64,000 nt of DNA, taken from assembly GCA_963777915.1 (NCBI GenBank), contig CAVZSH010000003.1, positions 248,001-312,000 on the forward strand. Direction: 5' to 3'. This document shows positions 1-8,322 of the stretch, piece after piece; position 1 is the first letter of the stretch; each line of letters begins with the position of its first letter. Position numbers and translations under genes: made by a program. Source of the DNA: CAVUPF01 sp963777915 (lineage in GTDB: Bacteria; Actinomycetota; Thermoleophilia; Solirubrobacterales; 70-9). Under the pieces are notes generated by a model. The model was not told the origin of the DNA. It made no database searches and saw nothing but the letters and a program-made list of their open reading frames with translations.

Positions 1-2
1 TG

Positions 3-629
3 GCGGGGGTTGCCGCTGTGGCCGTGGCGGCGCTGCTCGCCGCCTGCGGGTCCTCCTCGAACACCAGCCAGCCGGCCGCCACCTACAGGGTGCAGGTCGT
101 AAACGCGAGGTTTCCGACCGCCCAGAGGCTCGCCCAGACCTCACTGCTGCAGCTCGGTGTCCGCAACGCGGGCGCCCAGACGATCCCGACACTCAGCGTA
201 ACCGTCTCGATCGCGGGCAGGCAGGGGCGGGACTCCTCGCTTCCCTTTGGCATCCGCGATCCCCAGCCCGGGCTCACCAACCCAGACCGGCCGGTCTGGG
301 TGCTGGCCGAACACTTTCCGAAGCTGGCCGGATCCTCGGAACCCGGCGGCGCCCAGACCGCGAACTCAAAGACCTTTGCCTTCGGCCCGCTGAGGCCCGG
401 CGCCAGCACCGAGGCGATCTGGAAGCTGACCGCGGTCAAGGCCGGGCACTACACAATTCTCTACAGGATCAACAGCGGCCTCGATGGCGTCGCCAAGACC
501 CAGACCGCCGGCGGCGTCGCGGCGGGCGGGTCCTTCGTGGTTGGGATCTCCAGCGTGCCCCCGAACACGATCGTCACAAACAACGGCGAAGTGGTCGAAA
601 TCGGCAAGCAGGGGCACCGGGGCCAATAA
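3..629 (+). CDS. Putative lipoprotein, 5' end outside window
   Basis: The reading frame is open to the left edge, so the true start probably lies outside the window; GTG at 18 is the first internal start. A short hydrophobic stretch ends in a lipobox (LAAC), with the lipidation cysteine at bases 45-47 followed by GSSS, which indicates a lipoprotein anchored on the outer face of the membrane. The rest is a roughly 190-residue beta-rich domain with no cysteines or catalytic motif that I recognise. It precedes an aldehyde dehydrogenase on the same strand by about 70 bases, but nothing links the two functionally. Function unknown; lipoprotein assignment is good. Confidence 0.7.
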   Translation, partial: AGVAAVAVAALLAACGSSSNTSQPAATYRVQVVNARFPTAQRLAQTSLLQLGVRNAGAQTIPTLSVTVSIAGRQGRDSSLPFGIRDPQPGLTNPDRPVWVLAEHFPKLAGSSEPGGAQTANSKTFAFGPLRPGASTEAIWKLTAVKAGHYTILYRINSGLDGVAKTQTAGGVAAGGSFVVGISSVPPNTIVTNNGEVVEIGKQGHRGQ

Positions 630-696
630 CGGGGCAAATCGCGCTAGCGGGGTAAGGTTGGCTGACCAGCCAACGCTGTCGAGGAAGGGAGTGCCG

Positions 697-2271
697 GTGG
701 AGAGTGGAACCGCGGAGACGAGCAGCGAGACCAGCGAGACGATCGACGCGGTAAGCGCCGCCGGCGCGGATCGTCTTGAGATCTACAACCCGGCTACCGG
801 CGGCCTGATCAGGACCGTCGCGATCGACCCCCCGCAAGCGGTCGCCGAGACCGTCGCCCGGGTGCGCGCCAACCAGCCCGAGTGGGAGGCGCTCGGGATC
901 GAGGGGCGCTACCGCTGGCTCGGGAAGCTGCGCGACTGGCTGCTCGACAACTCCGACCGGGTGCTGGACACGATGCAACTGGAGACCGGCAAGGTCCGCG
1001 CCGACGCCTCCAACGAGCCGGCCTACCTCGCCGATCTGATCAACTTCTACGGGGCCAAGGCGGCGAAGTTCATCGGCGAGGAGAGCGTCCGCCCGCACAC
1101 CCCGCTGCTCGCCACCAAGAAGCTGCGAATCCAGTACCGACCTCACCCGGTGGTGGGCATCATCAGCCCTTGGAACTTTCCCCTGATCCTGGCCCTGGGT
1201 GACGCGATCCCGGCGATGCAGGCGGGCGCGGCGGTGGTGATCAAGCCCTCGGAGTTCACCCCGCTGGGGCTGGCCGAGGTCGTTGGGGCTTGGAAGAAGG
1301 AGATCGGCGGGCCCGACGTCCTCGACTGCGTGCAGGGCATCGGCGAGACCGGCGAAGCCCTCATCGATGCGGTCGACTTCGTCCAGTTCACCGGCTCAGA
1401 CCGCACCGGGCGCAAGGTGATGGCCCGCGCCGCCGAGACGCTGACCCCGGTCAGCCTCGAGCTGGGCGGCAAGGACCCGATGATCGTCCTCGCCGACGCC
1501 GACATCGACCGCGCCGCCAACGCGGCGGCCTGGGGTGGGATGATGAACTCTGGGCAGATCTGCATGTCGGTGGAGCGGATCTACGTCGAGGAGCAGGTCT
1601 ATGACGAGTTCGTCGGCAAGCTGGCGGCGGAGGTCGGCAAGCTGCGCCAGGGAGCCGACGACCGCCGTTTCGGCAAGGACGTCGGCGCGATGACCTCGCC
1701 AAGGCAGACTGCGATCGTCGAGGAGCACGTAGGCGATGCGATCGCCTCCGGCGCCAGGGCGCTGACCGGGGGCAAGCGGGTCGAGGGCCCCGGTGACTAC
1801 TTCGAGCCGACCGTGCTGGTCGGCGTCGACCACTCGATGAAGGTGATGCGCGAGGAGACCTTCGGCCCCGTAGTCGGGGTGATGAAGGTGCGTGACACCG
1901 AGGAGGCACTGCGGCTCGCCAACGACAGTCGTTACGGACTCGCGGCGTCGGTGTTCGGGGAGCGGGAGCGGGCCGAGCGGGTGGCGCGGCGGGTCGAGTG
2001 CGGCTCGGTCAACGTCAACGACGTGCTGGTCAACTACCTCTCCTCTGACGTCCCGTTCGGCGGCTGGAAGCAGTCGGGGATCGGCTCCCGCCACGGCGAG
2101 CCGGGGATCAAGAAGTACTGTCGCTCGGAGTCTCTGGTGATCACCCGCTTCGGCGGCAAGCGCGAACCCACCTGGTACCCCTACACCAAGGGCCGCCGCA
2201 GCCTGGTGAGGCGGATCGTCCAGGCGTTCAATGCCCGCGATCTGCGGCGTCGGCTGAGCATGCGCGGCTGA
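697..2271 (+). CDS. Aldehyde dehydrogenase (NAD(P)-dependent, succinate-semialdehyde type)
   Basis: This 524-residue protein has the complete aldehyde dehydrogenase fold. The cofactor-binding stretch includes PWNFPL and IKPSE, followed by FTGSDRTGRKV. The general-base glutamate lies in LELGGK (E255) and the catalytic cysteine in GQICMS (C289); their spacing of 34 residues matches the family. It would oxidise an aldehyde to the acid in the cytoplasm. A GAGGAAGGG ribosome site at 681-689 sits 7 bases before GTG 697, which I prefer over GTG 691 and over the much longer open frame beginning at 484. Overall sequence is closest in feel to succinate-semialdehyde or benzaldehyde dehydrogenases; the substrate is not certain. 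Confidence 0.93.
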   Translation: MESGTAETSSETSETIDAVSAAGADRLEIYNPATGGLIRTVAIDPPQAVAETVARVRANQPEWEALGIEGRYRWLGKLRDWLLDNSDRVLDTMQLETGKVRADASNEPAYLADLINFYGAKAAKFIGEESVRPHTPLLATKKLRIQYRPHPVVGIISPWNFPLILALGDAIPAMQAGAAVVIKPSEFTPLGLAEVVGAWKKEIGGPDVLDCVQGIGETGEALIDAVDFVQFTGSDRTGRKVMARAAETLTPVSLELGGKDPMIVLADADIDRAANAAAWGGMMNSGQICMSVERIYVEEQVYDEFVGKLAAEVGKLRQGADDRRFGKDVGAMTSPRQTAIVEEHVGDAIASGARALTGGKRVEGPGDYFEPTVLVGVDHSMKVMREETFGPVVGVMKVRDTEEALRLANDSRYGLAASVFGERERAERVARRVECGSVNVNDVLVNYLSSDVPFGGWKQSGIGSRHGEPGIKKYCRSESLVITRFGGKREPTWYPYTKGRRSLVRRIVQAFNARDLRRRLSMRG

Positions 2272-2287
2272 CTTCGCTACATTTCGT

Positions 2288-2388
2288 AGACCATCAAGAG
2301 CGGTCGAGGGTCCCGGCCCGAGGACACCGCAGCAACCGGCCGAGATCTCCGGATCAAGGTGCGGTGCTACAGCCGGGGTCGATGGAGG
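2288..2388 (+). promoter_or_regulatory. SAM-I (S-box) riboswitch upstream of metH
   Basis: The leader contains the S-box core in order: ATCAAGAGCGGTCGAGGG, then CGGCCC, then GCAACC, then AAGGTGC and GCTAC. P1 can form from CCATC (2291-2295) with GATGG (2381-2385), and P2 from GCGGT (2300-2304) with ACCGC (2325-2329). P3 is the CCGG/CCGG pair around 2336-2352. This class binds S-adenosylmethionine and turns off methionine genes. The downstream gene is methionine synthase, so the context agrees. The metH ribosome site (GGAGGTG, 2384-2390) overlaps the 3' side of P1, which suggests control of translation initiation rather than termination; no U-run is visible. Confidence 0.9.
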
Positions 2389-2403
2389 TGACAGTCTTTA
2401 CAG

Positions 2404-5400
2404 ATGCCAGATCGTGACTACCTAGGCGCAACGCAGGAACGGGTCGTCGTCTTTGACGGCGGCATGGGCGCGACCCTGGAGCAGTTCGAGCTGACCCAGG
2501 CCGATTACGGCGGGCTGGCCGGTAAATGCCATGAGGCGCTGGTGCTCAACCGCCCCGACGTGATCGAGGGCGTCCACGCCTCGATGCTCGAGGCCGGCGC
2601 CGAGGTGGTCGAGACCGACACCTTCCAGGGCTCGCGGCTGAAGCTCGACGAGTGGGGGCTGGGCGAGCACACCCTGGAGATCAACACCACCGCGGCGCAG
2701 ATCGCCCGCCAGGCGGCGGGCCCAGAGCGCTTCGTCGCCGGCTCGATCGGGCCGACCGGGTTCCTGCCCGCCTCCACCGACCCAACCCTGGGCGACATCT
2801 CCTTCGCCAAGCTGGTCGAGGTCTTCGCCGAGCAGGCGAGCGGCCTGATCGAGGGCGGCGCTGACCTGATCATCATCGAGACCGCGCAGGACATCCTCGA
2901 GGTGAAGGCGGCGATTTTCGGCGCTCGCGAGGCTTTTGTGGCGAGCGCTCGCAGGCTGCCGATCCAGGCCAGCGTCTCTCTCCTGCCCCAGGGCGGCAAG
3001 ATGCTTCTCGGCACCGACATCCAGGCGGTGCTGACCACGCTGGCTGCGCTCGAGGTCGACGTGATCGGGCTCAACTGCTCGACCGGACCGGAGGACATGC
3101 GGGACGCGATCCGCTACCTCGGCGAGAACAGCCCGCTGCCGGTCCATTGCATTCCCAACGCCGGCCTTCCCCTGCAGGGCCCTGACGGCGAGACGATCTT
3201 CCCCGAGGAGCCCGAGCCGCTGGCCGCGACACTGGGCGAGTTCGTCGAGCGCTACGGCGTCGGCATCGTCGGCGGCTGCTGCGGGACGACGCCCGCGCAC
3301 ATCGCCGCAATCGGCGAGCGGGTCAGGGGCCGCGTGCCGGGCGGGCGCCCCGCGCCCGGCCCACCTCGACTCTCCTCGATGATGACATCCACCCCACTGG
3401 TCCAGGAGCCACGCCCGACCCTGATCGGCGAGCGGGTCAACTCACAGGGCTCACGCCGAGCGAAGGAGCTGCTGCTTGCCGAGGACTACGACGGCCTCGT
3501 CCAGGTTGCCGAGGACCAGGTGAACGGCGGCGCCCACGTGCTCGATATCTGCGTGGCGCTGACCGAGCGCTCCGACGAGGACGCGCAGATGACTGCCGTG
3601 ATCAAGCGCATCTCGCTCACCCAGCCGGCGCCGATCCAGATCGACTCGACCGAGCCGGAGGTAATCCGCGCGGCGCTTGAGCATGTCCCCGGGCGGGGGA
3701 TCGTCAACTCGATCAATCTCGAGGCGGGCCGCGATAAGGCCGACGTCGTCGTGCCGCTCGCCAAGGCGCACGGCGCAGCGTTGATCGCGCTGACGATCGA
3801 CGAGGTGGGGATGGCAAAGACGGCAGATCGCAAGGTGGAGATCGCGACGCGGATCCGTGACATCGCCTGCACCGAGCACGGCCTCGACCCCGAGGCGCTG
3901 ATCTTCGACGCGCTCACCTTCACCTTGACCACCGGTGAGGCGGAGTGGCAGCCCTCGGCGGTCGAGACGATCGAGGGAATTCGCCGGATCAAGGCGGAGA
4001 TCCCCGGCGTCAAGACCTCGCTCGGCGTCTCCAATGTCTCCTTCGGGGTTTCGCCGCGGCCGCGTGCCGTCCTCAACTCGGTCTTTCTGCACCACTGCAT
4101 AGAGGCCGGCTTGGACCTGGCGATGGTCAACCCCAACCACATCACCCCCTACGGGGAGATCCCCGACTCAGAGCGCGAGCTGACCGATGACCTCGTCTTC
4201 AACCGGCGCCCCGACGCGCTGGAGCGCTTCATTGCCCACTTCGAGTCAAAGGGGGAAGAGGCGGCTGAGGAGAGCGCCAACCCGACCGAGGGAATGGAGC
4301 CCGAGGAGGCCCTGCACTGGCACATCCTGCGCCGCAAGAAGGACGGTGTCGAGGAGTGGATCGATCGCTCGGTGGAGAAGAACGGCGCCGTCCCAACCCT
4401 CAACGAGGTGCTGCTTCCGGCGATGAAGGAGGTGGGCGACAAGTTTGGCGCCGGCGAGCTGATCCTGCCCTTCGTCCTGCAGTCGGCCGAAGTGATGAAG
4501 CGCGCCGTCGCCCAGCTGGAGAACTACCTGGACCGGATCGAGGGCCACACCAAAGGCAAGGTGGTGATCGCCACCGTGTTCGGTGACGTGCACGACATCG
4601 GCAAGTCGCTGGTCAACACGATCCTCACCAACAACGGCTACACGGTGATCGACCTCGGCAAGCAGGTCCCGATCGACGCGATCATCGAGGCTGCGGTCGA
4701 AAACGACGCAGACGCGATCGGACTCTCCGCGCTGCTCGTCTCCACCTCCAAGCAAATGCCGATCTGCGTGCAGGAGCTGCACCAGCGCGGCCTCTCATTC
4801 CCTGTGCTGATCGGCGGAGCCGCGATCAACCGCGACTTCGGCCGGCGCACGCTCTATCCGAAGGGCAAGGAGTCCGAGGAGGTCTACGAGGCGGGCGTCT
4901 TCTACTGCAAGGACGCTTTCCAGGGGCTCGACACGATGGACGCCCTGATCGACGCGCCGGCACGCGAGGCGCTGGTCGAGCGAATTCGCTCCGAGGCGAA
5001 GCAGCTGCGCGAGAAGGTCGTCGTGCCCGACGACGCGCCGCCGAGCACCGACGACAGCGTCCGCTCCGCCGCCCGCACCGACGTCCCGATCCCCGAGCCG
5101 CCCTTCTGGGGCGCGCGTGAGGTAGAGATCAACCTCGACGATGTCTTCCCCTATCTCGACCGCCACGTCCTCTTCAAGCTGCACTGGGGCGGACGGGGCG
5201 TGAAGGGGGAGGCCTGGCGCGAGCTGGTCGAGGGGACCGCGGAGGAGGAAGGCTTCGCGCCGCGGCTGGAGCGGATGTGGCGCGAGCAGGACTACCTGCG
5301 TCCGCGCGCGCGGGTCGGCTACTTCCCCTGCAATGCTGACGGCAACGAGCTGGTGGTCTTCGACCCCTCCGAGCCCGAGCGCGAGCTGGAGCGCCTTGTC

Positions 5401-5949
5401 TTCCCCCGCCAGCCCAAGCACGACCGCATCTGCCTCGCCGACTTCTTCCGCCCGCTCGACTCCGGCGAGCGCGACCTGGTCGCGCTGCAAGGGGTCACGG
5501 TCGGCCCCGAGGTCACCGAGTTGATCGAGCGACTGGAGCGCGAAGGCGAGTTCGCCGAGCAGCTATATGTCCACGGCCTCGGCGTGCAGTCCGCGGAGGG
5601 CCTGGCCGAGTGGCTTCACGCTGAGGTACGGCGCGAGCTGGACATCGAGCTAGACCAGGGCCGCCGCTACTCCTGGGGGTACCCGGCCTGCCCGGAGCAG
5701 TCCGAGCACGAGAAGGTCTGGCGCCTGCTCGAGCTGGAGGAGATCGGCATGACCCTCTCTGGCGGCTACGCCGTGATGCCCGAGCAGTCGACGGTGGCGA
5801 TCGTCGCCCACCACCCCCAGGCCGTCTACTTCGGCATGAAGTCTGGCTTCATCCCCGAGGGCAGGACCCCAGACGAGCTGATAGCCGGCACCGACCGTGG
5901 CGGCGAGCTGCCGCCCGAGGCAGAACCGGTCGACGTGCTCAGCAGGTGA
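2404..5949 (+). CDS. metH: Cobalamin-dependent methionine synthase
   Basis: At 1181 residues this is a full-length four-module MetH. Residues 1-310 are the homocysteine-binding barrel with zinc ligands C225 (GLNCS), C292 and C293 (GGCCGTTP). Residues about 340-610 are the pterin (methyl-tetrahydrofolate) domain. Residues about 650-870 are the cap and B12 domain with the cobalt-ligand histidine H730 in DVHDIG. The C-terminal 250 residues are the S-adenosylmethionine reactivation domain, with RRYSWGYPACP. It transfers methyl from methyl-THF to homocysteine through cobalamin. The gene follows a SAM-I riboswitch, so it should be repressed when SAM is plentiful. The ribosome site GGAGGTG lies 13 bases upstream, slightly far. 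Confidence 0.97.
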   Translation: MPDRDYLGATQERVVVFDGGMGATLEQFELTQADYGGLAGKCHEALVLNRPDVIEGVHASMLEAGAEVVETDTFQGSRLKLDEWGLGEHTLEINTTAAQIARQAAGPERFVAGSIGPTGFLPASTDPTLGDISFAKLVEVFAEQASGLIEGGADLIIIETAQDILEVKAAIFGAREAFVASARRLPIQASVSLLPQGGKMLLGTDIQAVLTTLAALEVDVIGLNCSTGPEDMRDAIRYLGENSPLPVHCIPNAGLPLQGPDGETIFPEEPEPLAATLGEFVERYGVGIVGGCCGTTPAHIAAIGERVRGRVPGGRPAPGPPRLSSMMTSTPLVQEPRPTLIGERVNSQGSRRAKELLLAEDYDGLVQVAEDQVNGGAHVLDICVALTERSDEDAQMTAVIKRISLTQPAPIQIDSTEPEVIRAALEHVPGRGIVNSINLEAGRDKADVVVPLAKAHGAALIALTIDEVGMAKTADRKVEIATRIRDIACTEHGLDPEALIFDALTFTLTTGEAEWQPSAVETIEGIRRIKAEIPGVKTSLGVSNVSFGVSPRPRAVLNSVFLHHCIEAGLDLAMVNPNHITPYGEIPDSERELTDDLVFNRRPDALERFIAHFESKGEEAAEESANPTEGMEPEEALHWHILRRKKDGVEEWIDRSVEKNGAVPTLNEVLLPAMKEVGDKFGAGELILPFVLQSAEVMKRAVAQLENYLDRIEGHTKGKVVIATVFGDVHDIGKSLVNTILTNNGYTVIDLGKQVPIDAIIEAAVENDADAIGLSALLVSTSKQMPICVQELHQRGLSFPVLIGGAAINRDFGRRTLYPKGKESEEVYEAGVFYCKDAFQGLDTMDALIDAPAREALVERIRSEAKQLREKVVVPDDAPPSTDDSVRSAARTDVPIPEPPFWGAREVEINLDDVFPYLDRHVLFKLHWGGRGVKGEAWRELVEGTAEEEGFAPRLERMWREQDYLRPRARVGYFPCNADGNELVVFDPSEPERELERLVFPRQPKHDRICLADFFRPLDSGERDLVALQGVTVGPEVTELIERLEREGEFAEQLYVHGLGVQSAEGLAEWLHAEVRRELDIELDQGRRYSWGYPACPEQSEHEKVWRLLELEEIGMTLSGGYAVMPEQSTVAIVAHHPQAVYFGMKSGFIPEGRTPDELIAGTDRGGELPPEAEPVDVLSR

Positions 5950-5994
5950 ACGCTCGTCTCCCAGAGGCCACTCTCGCGCCACCCGGGGAGGCGT

Positions 5995-8316
5995 TTAGAC
6001 GCCGATTCGTTCGCCGCTGTCGCGCTGGGAAGGGTGGGGCTGAAGGCGGACCGGGGCCGTGGAAAGGGCCTGCACGCGCAGATCGCTCCAAGTCAAGCCC
6101 TCGCGGACAAGGGCGGGAAGGCCGAGGGTGACCGCAGTGGCGATCTCGACCGCCTGGAGGATGACGCCGTAGGCGAGGGCATCGGCGGTGCCCACTCCGA
6201 AGCCGGTGTGCAGGACGCTGATCACGGCGAGCTGGAAGACGCCGATGTTCGCCGGGGTCGCCGGCACGACCGCTGTGACGTTGACGGCGAAGAGGACCGC
6301 GGCGGCGGCACCGATCCCCGCCTGGCCGTTGAGGCCGAGGGCGTAGAGCAGCGCCCAGCAGGCCGAAAGCTGGATCGCCCAGGCGCCAAGCTGGGCGGCC
6401 GAGGCGGCGATGCCGCGACGCGGCTCGCGGAAGATCGCGAGCCCCGCCCGCACCTGGACCAGCGCCCCGTGCAGCGCCGCGCCGAGCCGAGCCAGGCGGC
6501 CGTTGCCGTTGCGGCGCATCAGGACCGGTGCGAACAGCACGACGACGAGCAGCAGCAGCGGCACCAGGCTGAAGGCGAAGAGCGCCTGCGTGCTGGAGTG
6601 AAAGAGCGGCGTGGTCGAGACGATGACCACGCCGAGCAAGACCAAGGCGAGGAGATTGAGCATCGTCTGGGAGACCAGCGTCCCGAGCAGGACCGGGAAC
6701 GTCTCCCGCATCCGGCCGGTGCGGCGGGCAAGCGAGACGGCGCGCGCAGGCTCGCCGAGGCGCGCGGGCAAGGTCGCCGACATCAGCACCCCGATCATCG
6801 TCGCCGAGGTGACGTCGCGGCGGCGGACACGGCGGTTCGGCAGCGCCGCCCGCACGATCCAATACCAGGCGGCGGCACGGACGAAGAGCGAGAGCGCCAT
6901 CAGCCCGCAGGCGAGCAGCACCAGGGTGAGGTTGGAGCGGACGATGCTTTCGACCACGTTGTCGATGCCGATCTTCTGCGCCGCCAGCGCCGTCAGCCCG
7001 ATCCCGAGCGATCCGGCCACGCCCAGCCCGGCGCGGCGCGCCACGCGGCGTCGCCGGCTTCCCGGCTGCATCGGCACCGGGTCGAGCGAGGGCAGCCGCT
7101 CGGGGCGGCGGCGCGGGCGGCCGTCGGCGGGCCGCAGGCCGGCCCAATGCGCAACCCGCTCTGGGGTGCTTTGCGGCTGGGGAGCCTCGATCGCCCGCTC
7201 ATAGACCTCTGTCACCCGATCGGCCACCCGCGGCCAGGCGTAGCGCTGGGCGCTGCGCTGCGCCGCCTCACCCATCGCCCGCAGGCGCTCGGGGTCGTGG
7301 TAGACGCGCTGAAGCTCCTCGGCGAGGCGCTGGGGATCGGCGGGCGGAACGAGGATCCCGTCGACCCCGTCGGTGACGACGTCGCTGTAGCCGGCGATCT
7401 CGGAGGCGATCACCGGCGTGCCGGCGGCGAAGGCCTCGGTAAGGACCATGCCGAAGCTCTCTCCCGAGAGCGACGGCGCGCAGAGGAGGTCGGCCTCGTG
7501 CAGGGCGCTCCACAGCTCCGTGCCGGAGACCCGCCCGTCGACGTCGATCCAGCGCATCAGCTCGGGGTCGGCCAGATAGCGGCGGATGTCGTCGCGCTCG
7601 GCCCCGATCACGGTGAGACGGCAGGGCACATGCTCGACCAGGGCGCCGAACGCGGCGAGCAGGACCGGCAACCCCTTGCGCTCCTCGGGACGGCCGACGA
7701 ACAGCACCCGCAGCTCCTCGCTCACCCGCTTCGGCCGACTCGGAGCGGCGTCGACGTCGACCCCGTTGGGGATGATCTCGTAATCGCCGCCGAACCAGCG
7801 CCGCCCGGTCCAGGCGGCGGCTTCAGAGACTGCGACTCGGGCCGAGAGCCGGTTGAAGACGCGCCGGGCGCCGAGCGCCGTCGCGATGTGGTTGGGGATC
7901 GCCTTGGTCGAGTAGGCGTGGAAGGTGCCGATCACCGGCGTGCGGGCGCCGAGCGTCGCATTCCAACCGACCAACGGTACCACCGGCTCGTGGACGTGGA
8001 CCACGTCGAAGTCGCCCATGCGGAGCTCGCGCCGGGGAGCGAGGACGCCCCCGGCCGGGAAGGCGGCGAGGTTTGAGATCGAGCCGTTGGAGGTGAACCC
8101 GATCGAGCGGCCGAGCGGGACGAAGTAGTCGGGCGTCTCACGCGGCTCGGCGTCGGCCCGGTGCATCACCCGGCTGAGCCGGCCGGGCGGGTCAAACGGG
8201 GCAAGCACGCGGACGTGGTGGCCTCGGCCGAGGAACTCCTCGGCAAGCGCTTCCACGTGCCGGTTCACGCCGCCCTGGTAGGCCCAGGAATATGGCGAGA
8301 CGAGAGCTATTCGCAC
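5995..8316 (-). CDS. GT4 glycosyltransferase fused to LPG-synthase/flippase-like membrane domain
   Basis: Two families are joined in one 773-residue protein. Residues 1-380 are a GT-B, family-4 glycosyltransferase like PimA: an N-terminal SPYSWAYQGGVNRHV glycine loop, PNGVDVD, and the C-terminal GESFGMVLTEAFAAGTPVIAS E-x7-E nucleotide-sugar motif. After an Arg/Pro-rich linker, residues about 430-740 hold 7-8 membrane spans of the lysylphosphatidylglycerol synthase TM / UPF0104 type. A role in glycolipid or polyprenyl-glycan synthesis at the membrane is likely. It starts with GTG only 6 bases after the stop of the upstream membrane gene, so the two are probably cotranscribed. It converges with metH. 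Donor sugar and acceptor are unknown. Confidence 0.85.
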   Translation of the reverse strand: MRIALVSPYSWAYQGGVNRHVEALAEEFLGRGHHVRVLAPFDPPGRLSRVMHRADAEPRETPDYFVPLGRSIGFTSNGSISNLAAFPAGGVLAPRRELRMGDFDVVHVHEPVVPLVGWNATLGARTPVIGTFHAYSTKAIPNHIATALGARRVFNRLSARVAVSEAAAWTGRRWFGGDYEIIPNGVDVDAAPSRPKRVSEELRVLFVGRPEERKGLPVLLAAFGALVEHVPCRLTVIGAERDDIRRYLADPELMRWIDVDGRVSGTELWSALHEADLLCAPSLSGESFGMVLTEAFAAGTPVIASEIAGYSDVVTDGVDGILVPPADPQRLAEELQRVYHDPERLRAMGEAAQRSAQRYAWPRVADRVTEVYERAIEAPQPQSTPERVAHWAGLRPADGRPRRRPERLPSLDPVPMQPGSRRRRVARRAGLGVAGSLGIGLTALAAQKIGIDNVVESIVRSNLTLVLLACGLMALSLFVRAAAWYWIVRAALPNRRVRRRDVTSATMIGVLMSATLPARLGEPARAVSLARRTGRMRETFPVLLGTLVSQTMLNLLALVLLGVVIVSTTPLFHSSTQALFAFSLVPLLLLVVVLFAPVLMRRNGNGRLARLGAALHGALVQVRAGLAIFREPRRGIAASAAQLGAWAIQLSACWALLYALGLNGQAGIGAAAAVLFAVNVTAVVPATPANIGVFQLAVISVLHTGFGVGTADALAYGVILQAVEIATAVTLGLPALVREGLTWSDLRVQALSTAPVRLQPHPSQRDSGERIGV

Positions 8317-8322
8317 GAGGCG

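Noticed and set aside
484..696. N-terminal extension of the aldehyde dehydrogenase
   Set aside because: It overlaps the lipoprotein gene, has no family similarity, and a good ribosome site supports GTG 697.
5988..6004. Hairpin GGCGT/ACGCC between metH and the convergent gene as terminator
   Set aside because: Only five base pairs, no U-run, and it includes the stop codon of the minus-strand gene.
6034..8076. 680-codon open frame opposite the glycosyltransferase fusion
   Set aside because: Low-complexity RGD/HRDR composition typical of antisense shadows in high-GC DNA; the minus-strand gene has clear family motifs.
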